From JAYEHK01 sp034659475 (GTDB taxonomy: Bacteria > Bacillota > Syntrophomonadia > Syntrophomonadales > Syntrophomonadaceae): 11,149 nucleotides of DNA. The position numbers and the translations under genes are program-made. The stretch lies in assembly GCA_034659475.1 (NCBI GenBank), contig JAYEHK010000137.1:1-11149 (forward strand). Reading direction: 5' to 3'. Within the stretch, counting starts at the first letter, position 1. Every line of letters starts with the position of its first letter. Below the pieces are notes generated by a model. It worked only from the letters and a program-made list of their open reading frames with translations, did no database searches and had not been told where the DNA came from. Below are positions 1-6,859 of this stretch, piece by piece.

Positions 1-62
1 TAACTATATTAGTGCTGCAATTACTAAATATTACGAAAGCGGGGAAAAGAGGGGAAAAGAAT

Positions 63-995
63 ATGAATTCAGTATATTGTGAAGCTACAGATTCGGTTTG
101 TTGCGAAGCTAGCGATAATCAGATTTTTAATCACAATTTTGTATTTGTTAATATAGCAGGAGACTTTCCAGCCGGCTGGCAGAAGTGCAAGGGAAATACA
201 ACGGCTGATATTTACTGGGAGCAAGATGATAAACAGACGTTTAGTATAAAAATCATTAACCACTTATCTAAGCGTTTGGCTAGCATATGTCAGCAACGTT
301 CATATTGTGTACCTGTTTATGAAAAACAAGTATGGGAAATAGGAGCTATATTAAAGGTAAAACACCAATTATCAGCAACAATTAAAGTACATTTTATTAG
401 CAGACATTCCCGGACTTTATATAGTAGTCTGGATTTTCTTCTTGAGCCTGGAAGCGATTATTATTACGGGCTGGTGACTGTGCCATCAGGTGCAGATTAT
501 GCCTGTATAGAAGTGGGAACACAAGATGTTGGAACGCTGGGAATAGAAGATGTAGTTTTTAAAAGGGTTTTCCCGATAGAAAAATACGATATGGATGCCC
601 AGGGCAGATTGAACATTAATACGGTAGATGCTGTAAAAAGGATAATTGATCCGGTAAATGTTATAGGTAATTTTGAGTTAAAAAGAGAAACCAGGGATGT
701 TTTTGAAGATGTGGTAGCAGGTTCTGAAAAACTTACCTCGCGAGTACAGGATGTTTTACATTTGGCTACCTATACCTTTTGTGTTATTAACCAGGGAGAT
801 GTTGAAGCAATGGTTCGAATGCAATCGAGTCCCAATGGAATTAACTGGTCGGAAGAAAAATGTGCCGATGATCGTCTGGAGGCAGGGGAAATGAAAATAC
901 TTACGTGCAACTGCTTTTTAAGATATAACCGAATAATATACTGGACAGAGATTGATACCAGCAATATGCGTATATATTTCCAGGGGCAGGGTTAA
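63..995 (+). CDS. DUF6385-like protein with N-terminal beta-sandwich-like region; probable spore or cell-surface protein
   Basis: Encodes 310 residues. I chose the ATG at 63 over the upstream in-frame ATG at 12 because a purine-rich GAGGGGAAAAGA site lies just before it and the 17 extra residues look like untranslated sequence. Residues about 20-160 resemble the beta-sandwich region found in Firmicutes proteins with NTTRR-F1-like N-termini (a 'hot' aromatic/Gly pattern, GW at 38-39). Residues about 200-308 match the pattern I know for DUF6385: an alternating beta-strand block with VINQGDVEAMVRMQSSPNG, then FLRYNR and a terminal IYFQGQG. The protein has no signal peptide or membrane segment, which fits a spore coat/exosporium-type or cytoplasmically assembled protein. 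It is rich in Cys near the N-terminus (C6, C13, C14). It converges on the next gene, which has a related beta-sandwich. The family assignment is by motif recall; the function is unknown and the spore role is inferred from context. Confidence 0.7.
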   Translation: MNSVYCEATDSVCCEASDNQIFNHNFVFVNIAGDFPAGWQKCKGNTTADIYWEQDDKQTFSIKIINHLSKRLASICQQRSYCVPVYEKQVWEIGAILKVKHQLSATIKVHFISRHSRTLYSSLDFLLEPGSDYYYGLVTVPSGADYACIEVGTQDVGTLGIEDVVFKRVFPIEKYDMDAQGRLNINTVDAVKRIIDPVNVIGNFELKRETRDVFEDVVAGSEKLTSRVQDVLHLATYTFCVINQGDVEAMVRMQSSPNGINWSEEKCADDRLEAGEMKILTCNCFLRYNRIIYWTEIDTSNMRIYFQGQG

Positions 996-1012
996 CGTGC
1001 CCGTAGGGCGCT

Positions 1013-1033
1013 CCCATGCTTCGCCCATGCTTC
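1013..1033. repeat. short direct repeat, two copies of CCCATGCTTC
   Basis: CCCATGCTTC occurs at 1013-1022 and again at 1024-1033, separated by one G. Just before it, GCCC (999-1002) and GGGC (1006-1009) can pair around a 3-nt loop. This sits in the 3' untranslated region of the DUF6385-like gene. No function can be assigned. Confidence 0.4.
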
Positions 1034-1060
1034 TGGTATTAAAAAATGAATTTGTAACAT

Positions 1061-1100
1061 AAAGACCCCTGTTGTAGACAGGGGTCTTTGGCTTTTATTT
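1061..1100 (+). terminator. Rho-independent terminator between the convergent genes
   Basis: An 11-bp perfect stem (1061-1071 AAAGACCCCTG pairing with 1079-1089) closes a 7-nt loop and is followed on the plus strand by GGCTTTTATTT. It ends the plus-strand DUF6385-like transcript. Because the stem itself starts with AAAGA and ends in TCTTT, it could also act for the converging minus-strand gene, although the T-tract on that side is short. Confidence 0.85.
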
Positions 1101-1126
1101 AGTGGATAGCTATTCGAATGGGTTAT

Positions 1127-1795
1127 TTAAAGGGCTACAACTGAGACATCATCAATGTGGACATGCTCTTCCCATTGTGGGGCACCATCCTCGGTTATTT
1201 CAATTTTGATATAGGCGCCGCGGGCATACATTGGAGCTACGGCTACTGTTCTGTAATAAGTCCATACATTAGCCATGGCAAGGCTATCCTGGGGGATTAA
1301 GATTTCTTTCTTACCTTCGGTTAGTTCATTCAAGTATTGGTCCAGGAATACTAGGGTGGCTTTTACTTCCCAGTTTCCGTATTTACCTGCATCAGCATCC
1401 CCTGAACAAGGGGAATAACTAAGATCAAATTTGTAGGGATATGAATGGGGACTCATGAAGAAACTGAACTGGTAACCTACTCCTGGACAAAGGCCTTCTT
1501 CAATAGTCTGTGAAATATAGCCAGATCCAAACCCTCCTGAACTCAATCCCAATGCAACTGCTTTGTTTCCCTGGTGTGCATTATGACCTGTGTCTGGTAT
1601 TTGATCCTGGAGTTTTACATGGCCGTTTTTTGTCCAGCATGCAAAGTCTAGTTCGAAGCTTGGGTTTCTTATAAGTTCTCCCTGTTTAGGCCAACAGGGT
1701 GGGGGCCATGGCGGACATGGATGCGGGCAACTTGTTTCCCAAAAATAGCTGCTCGCCCAGGAGCGACAGGGGCTGTTATAAACACAGCCATTCAT
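1127..1795 (-). CDS. Cys/Pro-rich leader plus carbohydrate-binding-module-like beta-sandwich protein; candidate spore coat/exosporium protein
   Basis: Encodes 222 residues from the ATG at 1795. This start has an AAGGAGGAAT ribosome binding site at the right distance; the longer frame reaching 1864 would add 23 residues and run through the promoter. Residues 1-38 form an unusual leader with five cysteines (C4, C10, C23, C27, C34) and a Pro/Trp-rich stretch, CPPWPPPCWP. Residues about 41-222 look like a jelly-roll domain: LIRNPSFELDFACW near the start, GYISQTI, a YQFSFF strand, and a final HIDDVSVV. That is the layout of CBM-type and NTTRR-F1-type domains, where a conserved N-G/P-x-F-E opening and a terminal I-D-D-V-x-V bracket the sandwich. 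There is no signal peptide. A sigma-K-like promoter precedes it, which supports mother-cell expression late in sporulation. The ligand is unknown, and the family is recognised by pattern only. Confidence 0.7.
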   Translation of the reverse strand: MNGCVYNSPCRSWASSYFWETSCPHPCPPWPPPCWPKQGELIRNPSFELDFACWTKNGHVKLQDQIPDTGHNAHQGNKAVALGLSSGGFGSGYISQTIEEGLCPGVGYQFSFFMSPHSYPYKFDLSYSPCSGDADAGKYGNWEVKATLVFLDQYLNELTEGKKEILIPQDSLAMANVWTYYRTVAVAPMYARGAYIKIEITEDGAPQWEEHVHIDDVSVVAL

Positions 1796-1845
1796 AATAT
1801 ATTCCTCCTTTTCCTTATATAAATAAATTTTAAAATAATTCACTA

Positions 1846-1874
1846 TATTGTATGTGGAAGCCATGCCGGAGGTT
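1846..1874 (-). promoter_or_regulatory. candidate sigma-K promoter for the Cys/Pro-rich protein gene
   Basis: On the minus strand, AAC (plus 1872-1874) is followed by a 17-nt spacer and CATACAATA (plus 1846-1854). This matches the sigma-K consensus AC, 16-17 nt, CATAnnnTA, and the -10 also fits sigma-E (CATACAnT). The predicted start lies about 40 nt upstream of the ATG at 1795, leaving room for the AAGGAGG site. The assignment is a consensus match only. Confidence 0.5.
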
Positions 1875-1934
1875 CCATGTGAAGATAATCAGAGGAATAG
1901 TCATATCAAACTCATAGAGTGGTGGAATGGTAAT

Positions 1935-1965
1935 GGAATAATTGGGAAATAAATTGCCAATAATA
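1935..1965 (+). promoter_or_regulatory. candidate sigma-G-type promoter upstream of spoVAF
   Basis: GGAATA (1935-1940) is followed, 18 nt later, by AATAATA (1959-1965). This approximates the forespore sigma-G pattern (GnATA, 17-18 nt, CATACTA) with two mismatches in the -10. The spoVA locus is under sigma-G control in Bacillus, so the position is plausible, but AT-rich DNA gives such matches by chance. Confidence 0.25.
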
Positions 1966-2013
1966 CATTATTGAAGAAGAGTTTCATAAACACGGGTGTA
2001 AAACTTCTAATGC

Positions 2014-2019
2014 AGGGAG
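2014..2019 (+). promoter_or_regulatory. AGGGAG ribosome binding site abutting the TTG start of spoVAF
   Basis: The only Shine-Dalgarno-like element before spoVAF touches the TTG codon at 2020, far closer than the usual 5-10 nt. Either translation begins inefficiently, or the next in-frame TTG at 2059, which lacks its own SD, is used. This limits certainty about the N-terminus. Confidence 0.4.
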
Positions 2020-3528
2020 TTGTTAAAAATACTATTCAAACACCGCAAACAACTTACATTGAGTCGTGACTATGATCGTAATCTGGACCTTTTAAAAAAG
2101 GAACTGGGAGAAGGGGAAAGCTTTGATGTTATTGTTCGGGAGATTGACGTAGCCGGTCAAAAGGCCGCATTGATCTGCTTTGATGGTCTGGCTAAAGATG
2201 ATATGCTGACCGAAGTGATGGAATCGCTTTTCCGTTTACCAAAGGAAAAGCTTTTTCAGGACACGGCGCGACAATTGATTCAATCTGGTATTCCCTATAT
2301 TGAGCTGTCCACAGAAAGCAAGATTGATGAATTGCTGTATGCAGTTTTATCTGGTTCCATTCTGTTAATTGTAGATGGATGCGCGGAAGGCTTCATCATT
2401 GATGCACGCACTTATCCGGCCCGCGGACCGGAGGAATCTGATATTGAAAGGGTGGTGCGCGGGTCACGGGATGGGTTTACGGAAACCATTGTATTCAACA
2501 GTGCGCTTATCCGCAGAAGGGTGAGAGATCCCAAACTTCGGGTGGAACTGATGCGAGTCGGAAAACGATCCAAAGCAGATGTGGGGATTGTATATATTAA
2601 GGATATCGCTAATCCAGACCTGATAGAGACCATAAAAGAAAAGATCAACGGGATTGAGATTGATGGCATTCCCATGGCTGAGAAGTCCGTTGAAGAATTG
2701 ATTATCGGCGGAAATACATGGAATCCCTTTCCTAAAGTTCGTTACACAGAGCGGCCTGATGTAGCTGCTCATCACCTGTTTGAGGGGCATGTGTTGATTA
2801 TGGTGGATACATCACCCAGTGTCATGATTGCGCCGGCCACCTATTTTCATCATGTGCAGCATGCGGAGGAGTACAGGCAAACGCCTTCTGTGGGGGTGTA
2901 TATTCGGTGGATTCGATTCTTAGCGATCCTGGCTTCAATTTTTTTGACCCCGCTCTGGTTGCTCTTCGCACTTTCACCTGATTTGCTTCCAGAAGCACTG
3001 AAATTTATTGGCCCAAAAGAAACGGGGAATGTACCCATTTTTCTTCAATTTATTTTGGCGGAGGTAAGCCTTGATCTGATGCGCATGGCAGCCATTCATA
3101 CCCCCGCTCCAATGGCAACCGCACTGGGGGTGATCGCGGCACTCTTGATTGGAGACATTGCGGTTAAGATCGGTCTGTTTATTCCAGAGGTGATTTTATA
3201 CACCGCACTAGTGGCGATTGGGAGCTTTACTACGCCCAGTTACGAGATGGCAATGGCCAACCGCCTGATGCGCCTGTTTATTCTGATCAGTACGGGTTTT
3301 TTCCGTTTACCTGGTCTCATTGTGAGTACGGTTCTGGCTTTTGTGATGCTTGCATTTACGAAATCTTTTAAGGTGCCTTATCTCTGGCCGCTCATTCCCT
3401 TTAATTTTCGGGCGTTAAAGAGTATTCTGGTCCGTTCTCCGGTTCCAGTACAGAATCTTCGTCCGGAAATTTTACGCCCCCAGGATGGGCGCCGCCAACC
3501 AAGTCCGGCGTTTAAGAAAAGGAGGTAG
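2020..3528 (+). CDS. spoVAF: SpoVAF, GerA-family spore germination membrane protein
   Basis: Encodes 502 residues, close to the ~490 of Bacillus SpoVAF. Residues 1-295 form the soluble GerA-type N-terminal domain, with the family hallmark IDARTYPARGPEE (127-139) and VVRGSRDGFTETIVFN (145-160). WNPFPKVRYTERPDV (234-248) and DTSPSVMIAPATYFHHVQHAEEY (263-285) are strongly SpoVAF-like. Hydrophobic segments lie near 298-320, 338-358, 366-385, 388-404, 416-446 and 452-460, followed by a basic Pro-rich tail. In Bacillus, SpoVAF sits in the spore inner membrane and resembles the GerA A subunit, contributing to germination. The start is TTG at 2020, because an in-frame stop lies at 2008 and no ATG/GTG is available near the N-terminus. 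The AGGGAG element directly abuts it, so initiation may be weak or the true start may be TTG at 2059. No spoVAC/D/E genes lie upstream, so this is a stand-alone copy heading an operon with dehydratase-type genes. Confidence 0.9.
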   Translation: MLKILFKHRKQLTLSRDYDRNLDLLKKELGEGESFDVIVREIDVAGQKAALICFDGLAKDDMLTEVMESLFRLPKEKLFQDTARQLIQSGIPYIELSTESKIDELLYAVLSGSILLIVDGCAEGFIIDARTYPARGPEESDIERVVRGSRDGFTETIVFNSALIRRRVRDPKLRVELMRVGKRSKADVGIVYIKDIANPDLIETIKEKINGIEIDGIPMAEKSVEELIIGGNTWNPFPKVRYTERPDVAAHHLFEGHVLIMVDTSPSVMIAPATYFHHVQHAEEYRQTPSVGVYIRWIRFLAILASIFLTPLWLLFALSPDLLPEALKFIGPKETGNVPIFLQFILAEVSLDLMRMAAIHTPAPMATALGVIAALLIGDIAVKIGLFIPEVILYTALVAIGSFTTPSYEMAMANRLMRLFILISTGFFRLPGLIVSTVLAFVMLAFTKSFKVPYLWPLIPFNFRALKSILVRSPVPVQNLRPEILRPQDGRRQPSPAFKKRR

Positions 3529-3533
3529 GAATT

Positions 3534-4598
3534 ATGACAAGGGTAGGTATTCCACAGGGGCTTTTTTATTACTATTACTATCCATTATGGAAAACCTTTT
3601 TTCAGGATCTTGGCGCAGAGGTCGTTTGTTCTGAAGATACCAGTCGGAAAACGGTAGAGATGGGGATTCAGGCGGCAGTTGATGAAACCTGTTTTCCTAT
3701 AAAAGTGTATTTTGGTCATGTCAGGGAACTCTGCAGCGCTGACGTAGATTATGTTTTTATCCCGAGAATAGTTAGCGTGGAACCAAGAAGCTATATTTGC
3801 CCTAAGTTTATGGGGGTACCGGATATGATTCGAGCCGCTTTTCCAGATTTGCCACCCATGATCAGTCCAGTGGTTGATGTAAGTAAAACGGATCAACGTT
3901 TAAAAAAAGAGATTATTCAGGTGGGCAGGTTGTTAACCCGAAAGACAGGCTTGATTAAAAAGGCTTATTTACATGGCTTGAAAGAACTGGCCGAATGCGA
4001 AAACCTAGCTGCCAAAGGACTAACTCGTACAGAAGCAATCCGGTTTTGGGAAGGAGAGGCTATCTCGATTCCTGCAAAATGGGATTTGAATATTGGGGTT
4101 CTGGGTCACGGTTATTCGCTTTACGATAAATTGATCAGTCTTAATCTGATCAACCGGCTTCGGGAGATGGGATGCAGGGTTCACCTGGTGGAGATGATGG
4201 ATCAAGACATGATGGAACAACAGGCGGCAACGATGCCCAAAAGAGTCTTCTGGACGCTCGGTCGGCGGATTGTTGGCTCTGCTTTATGTATGAAGGAACA
4301 GGAGGATATTGATGGGATCATTTATCTAGCCTGTTTTGGTTGTGGCCCTGATTCTCTGATTGGAGATATTGTTGAACGAAAAGTGAATGGAAAACCATGG
4401 ATGCTCTTAACCATTGATGAACATACCGGGGAAGCAGGAATGGTAACTCGTTTGGAGGCCTTTGTTGACATGCTGAGAAGGAGGAAGATGATCAATGTTA
4501 AAGGTGACCTTCCCGCATATGGGAAATCTACATATTGCGCTGGAGGCGCTGCTGGAAGGATTGAAGTTGGAGGTCATAGCGCCGCCGCCTATCAGTAA
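3534..4598 (+). CDS. acyl-CoA dehydratase activase-related protein, COG3580-like (DUF2229), subunit A
   Basis: Encodes 354 residues and starts 5 nt after spoVAF, with an AAAAGGAGG site inside the end of that gene. The opening MTRVGIPQGLFYYYYYPLWKTFF and the DETCFPIKVYFGH block (50-62) are typical of this family, which also forms domains in large fused 2-hydroxyglutaryl-CoA dehydratase activase proteins. Candidate iron-sulfur ligands are C53, C67, C89 and the C267-x2-C270 pair in ACFGCGPDS. The C-terminal core ends with EHTGEAGMVTRLEAFVDMLRRR (296-317), and the matching block in the next gene ends similarly. The last ~30 residues lie in the 104-nt overlap with the next gene and look like out-of-frame readthrough rather than family sequence. 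The protein probably binds a metal cluster and receives electrons from the activase encoded downstream; the substrate is unknown. I recognise the family, not a specific enzyme. Confidence 0.8.
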   Translation: MTRVGIPQGLFYYYYYPLWKTFFQDLGAEVVCSEDTSRKTVEMGIQAAVDETCFPIKVYFGHVRELCSADVDYVFIPRIVSVEPRSYICPKFMGVPDMIRAAFPDLPPMISPVVDVSKTDQRLKKEIIQVGRLLTRKTGLIKKAYLHGLKELAECENLAAKGLTRTEAIRFWEGEAISIPAKWDLNIGVLGHGYSLYDKLISLNLINRLREMGCRVHLVEMMDQDMMEQQAATMPKRVFWTLGRRIVGSALCMKEQEDIDGIIYLACFGCGPDSLIGDIVERKVNGKPWMLLTIDEHTGEAGMVTRLEAFVDMLRRRKMINVKGDLPAYGKSTYCAGGAAGRIEVGGHSAAAYQ

Positions 4599-5598
4599 AA
4601 AAACGATTGAGTTGGGGGTCAAGTATTCACCAGAGTTTGCCTGTTTTCCTTTAAAGATTAATGTGGGGAACTATATTGAAGCATTGGAAAATGGCGCAGA
4701 TACTATTGTGATGGCAGGGGGATGGGGGCCGTGCCGTTTTGGTTATTACGCGCAGGTGGAACGAGAAATTCTTAACGACCTGGGATATGATTTTCAGATG
4801 ATTGTTCTGGAAGCACCTGATTCAAAGATATCAGAACTTTTGGGACAGGTAAAAAACCTGGGGGAAAACGTTTCTGTGAAAGAGTCCTGGATGGCCATTA
4901 AATTAGCCTGGGATAAGTTGAATGCAGTAGAAGTTCTGGAGAAAAAACTGGAGTATTATCTCCCCCGGGTTTATGACAAAGATGGCATTGAAAGGCTTTA
5001 CGAGGATTCTTTGAAAGAGTTGCAGTTTGAAAATCACAAGAAAGATATGTGGCAGCGTGTTCATCAAACAGAGCAAAAGATGGAGAAAATGGAACGGTTG
5101 AAAGAGGAACCATTGCACATTGGTTTGGTAGGGGAGATTTACACGGTTTTGGAGCCCGCTGCCAACTACAATATTTGCCGTATATTGGGGCGTTTGAATG
5201 TTCAGGTACATCGTTCTATTTATATAAGCCAATGGGTTAATGACCACCTGTTGGGAGGATTTTTAAAAAAGTCAGATAAAAAAAAGATTATTCAAAGTGC
5301 CAAGCCTTATCTGAACTATTGGGTGGGGGGGCACGGAAGGGAAACGGTTGGATGTACGGTGGACTTTGCCCGAAAAGGGCTTGATGGTATTATTCAGATC
5401 GGTCCCTTGACTTGTATGCCTGAAATCGTAGCCCAGTCAATTCTGCCGGTGGTCAGCGAGAAAGAGGGGATTCCCTGTATGACCCTCTGGTTTGACGAAC
5501 TAGCCGGGACAGCTGGGATGGTGACGAGGGTAGAAGCATTTGTGGATATGATTCGCCGCAGGCAGATAAAAGGGCTATTAAAGGAGGCACATGCATGA
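4495..5598 (+). CDS. acyl-CoA dehydratase activase-related protein, COG3581-like, subunit B
   Basis: Encodes 367 residues. The ATG at 4495 is preceded by AAGGAGG (4478-4484) at a good spacing, within the coding end of subunit A. EFACFPLKINVGN (48-59), AGGWGPCRFGYYAQVER (74-90), TCMPEIVAQSILP (306-318) and GIPCMTLWFDELAGTAGMVTR (325-345) carry conserved cysteines C50, C80, C307 and C328 that are plausible cluster ligands. Residues 150-205 are charged and predicted helical. It is clearly paralogous to subunit A: CFPxKxxxGN/H near the N-terminus and AGMVTR[LV]EAFVDM[LI]RRR near the C-terminus. Such A/B pairs mirror the heterodimeric HgdAB dehydratases and double-cubane reductases, but this pair is shorter and its substrate cannot be told. 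The gene ends in an ATGA overlap with the activase gene, implying translational coupling. Confidence 0.8.
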   Translation: MLKVTFPHMGNLHIALEALLEGLKLEVIAPPPISKKTIELGVKYSPEFACFPLKINVGNYIEALENGADTIVMAGGWGPCRFGYYAQVEREILNDLGYDFQMIVLEAPDSKISELLGQVKNLGENVSVKESWMAIKLAWDKLNAVEVLEKKLEYYLPRVYDKDGIERLYEDSLKELQFENHKKDMWQRVHQTEQKMEKMERLKEEPLHIGLVGEIYTVLEPAANYNICRILGRLNVQVHRSIYISQWVNDHLLGGFLKKSDKKKIIQSAKPYLNYWVGGHGRETVGCTVDFARKGLDGIIQIGPLTCMPEIVAQSILPVVSEKEGIPCMTLWFDELAGTAGMVTRVEAFVDMIRRRQIKGLLKEAHA

Positions 5599-6593
5599 AC
5601 GTATACATGGGAGTTGATATCGGATCTGTCAGTAGTAACTTTGTATTAATGGACGGTAATTATCGTGTCCGCAAGAAGCTGTATCTGCGTACGCAGGGAA
5701 ACCCGGTTAAAGCAATTCAAGAAGGTTTTGCATTGATACAACAGGATGTTGTTAATGAAAACTTGCGGATTCAGGGAGTAGGGACGACAGGGAGTGGCAG
5801 ACATCTGTCAGCTGTTTTGCTGGGAGCAGATGTAGTGAAAAATGAGATTACTGCCCATGCTGTGGCGGCCGCACATCTTTTTCCCGACGTAAAGACAATC
5901 ATTGAAATTTGGGGACAGGAATCCAAAATTATTATAATTAAAGATGCGATTGTTAATGACTTTGCAATGAATACCGTTTGTGCAGCCGGAACAGGATCTT
6001 TTCTGGATCAACAGGCATCACGGTTAAATATCCCCATTGAAGAATTTGGCGGCAGAGCGATTAGCTCCCGGCAACCAGTACGTATCGCAGGCAGATGTGG
6101 GGTGTTCGCCGAATCGGATATGATTCACAAACAGCAGATGGGCTATCCGATGGAAGATATCTTGATGGGGCTGTGTGAATCACTGGTCAGAAACTACTTA
6201 AACAACGTGGGAAAGGGGAAGAAAATCATTGAACCGGTTGTTTTTCAAGGCGGGGTAGCCGCTAACATTGGCCTGAAAAAGGCCTTTGAAAAGATCCTGG
6301 AAGTTAAAGTGAATATTCCTGAACATTACGATGTAATGGGCGCGATTGGGGCTGCTATACTATCTGCGGAACACCAGCAGCAAACGATGACACCAACGAA
6401 CTTCAGGGGGCAGGCCTTTATCCTGGAAGGAACGTTTAATTCTAAAAGCTTTGAATGTAAAGGCTGTCCGAATGCCTGTGAGGTGGTCTGTATTAAACGT
6501 GGAGACGAAGTCCTTGCCTACTGGGGGGATCGCTGCAAAAAATGGGAAGGCTCAATCAAAACCCGCCAGCAGGATAAACGCAAAGTCGTTTAA
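5595..6593 (+). CDS. 2-hydroxyacyl-CoA dehydratase activase, COG1924/BcrAD-BadFG ATPase (HgdC-like)
   Basis: Encodes 332 residues; the ATG at 5595 overlaps the previous stop codon (ATGA) and follows AAAGGAGG. It is an ASKHA-fold ATPase: GVDIGSVSSN (6-15, phosphate-1 loop), GVGTTGSGRH (61-70), and VVFQGGVAANIGL (215-227). Cys129 in NTVCAAGTGSFLDQQ and Cys168 in GRCGVFAESDMI match the two ligands that bind a [4Fe-4S] cluster across the homodimer in HgdC-type activators. In the phosphate-2 motif, usually EIGGQDSK, it reads EIWGQESK, with Trp106 in place of a Gly. The C-terminus extends beyond HgdC (about 260 residues) and carries C288-x2-C291-x3-C295-x3-C299 and C314, a possible extra cluster site. 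The known role of the family is ATP-driven transfer of one low-potential electron to a partner iron-sulfur protein; the partners here are probably the two preceding gene products. The physiological substrate is unknown. Confidence 0.85.
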   Translation: MNVYMGVDIGSVSSNFVLMDGNYRVRKKLYLRTQGNPVKAIQEGFALIQQDVVNENLRIQGVGTTGSGRHLSAVLLGADVVKNEITAHAVAAAHLFPDVKTIIEIWGQESKIIIIKDAIVNDFAMNTVCAAGTGSFLDQQASRLNIPIEEFGGRAISSRQPVRIAGRCGVFAESDMIHKQQMGYPMEDILMGLCESLVRNYLNNVGKGKKIIEPVVFQGGVAANIGLKKAFEKILEVKVNIPEHYDVMGAIGAAILSAEHQQQTMTPTNFRGQAFILEGTFNSKSFECKGCPNACEVVCIKRGDEVLAYWGDRCKKWEGSIKTRQQDKRKVV

Positions 6594-6603
6594 GTGAAGA
6601 ACG

Positions 6604-6808
6604 ACGAAAATAGGTAAGGGTTTAGGTGTAATGTGATGCCAGGGGCTGAAGACTTAAGAACGCTTGGGTCCGGTCTTATGTCTTGCGTACAAGTTGGATG
6701 AGTGATGCTCTGGATGATTGGGCAAGGATAGCTAAATTTAATCTTTCTCTTTCGCCTTTACCCCCCTGCGCTAACCTTAAGCCTTCATCCCCGAGATGTT
6801 ATTTTCGT
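6604..6808 (+). repeat. ~205-bp interspersed repeat, copy 1 (inverted-repeat-bearing, MITE- or structured-RNA-like)
   Basis: Nearly identical, in the same orientation, to 8332-8537. Outer ends are ACGAAAATA (6604-6612) and its reverse complement TATTTTCGT (6800-6808). Inner arms are GGGGCTGAAGACTTAAG (6642-6658) and CTTAAGCCTTCATCCCC (6776-6792), complementary with two mismatches. No open reading frame is inside. The short terminal inverted repeats, absence of coding and multiple copies suggest a miniature mobile element, but the conserved interior (GGGTCCGGTCTTATG, TTAATCTTTCTCTTTCGCC) could equally be a structured RNA. I do not see a clear target-site duplication. It follows the activase gene at only 10 nt and lies before the end of the methyltransferase gene. 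Confidence 0.75.
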
Positions 6809-6859
6809 ACTAACCATCTGTTGACTGCTAAATAACGCAGGGGGCTGTTGTTTTTTTTA

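Noticed and set aside
12..62. Longer start for the DUF6385-like protein at 12
   Set aside because: The SD-like GAGGGGAAAAGA lies directly before the ATG at 63, while the ATG at 12 lacks one in the window and the added residues look like translated leader sequence.
1796..1864. Longer start for the minus-strand Cys/Pro-rich protein (to 1864)
   Set aside because: The extension is read through the AAGGAGG site and the sigma-K-like promoter; the ATG at 1795 has the SD.
2412..2790. Antisense open frames inside spoVAF
   Set aside because: They are opposite to a highly conserved GerA-family coding region, lack ribosome binding sites and show no family motif.
6761..6858. Possible terminator for the dehydratase operon (CCCCCTGCG at 6762-6770 with CGCAGGGGG at 6836-6844, then a T run)
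   Set aside because: The loop would be about 65 nt and no compact hairpin lies next to the T run at 6850-6858, so I do not call it; it may still matter as a structure tied to repeat copy 1.
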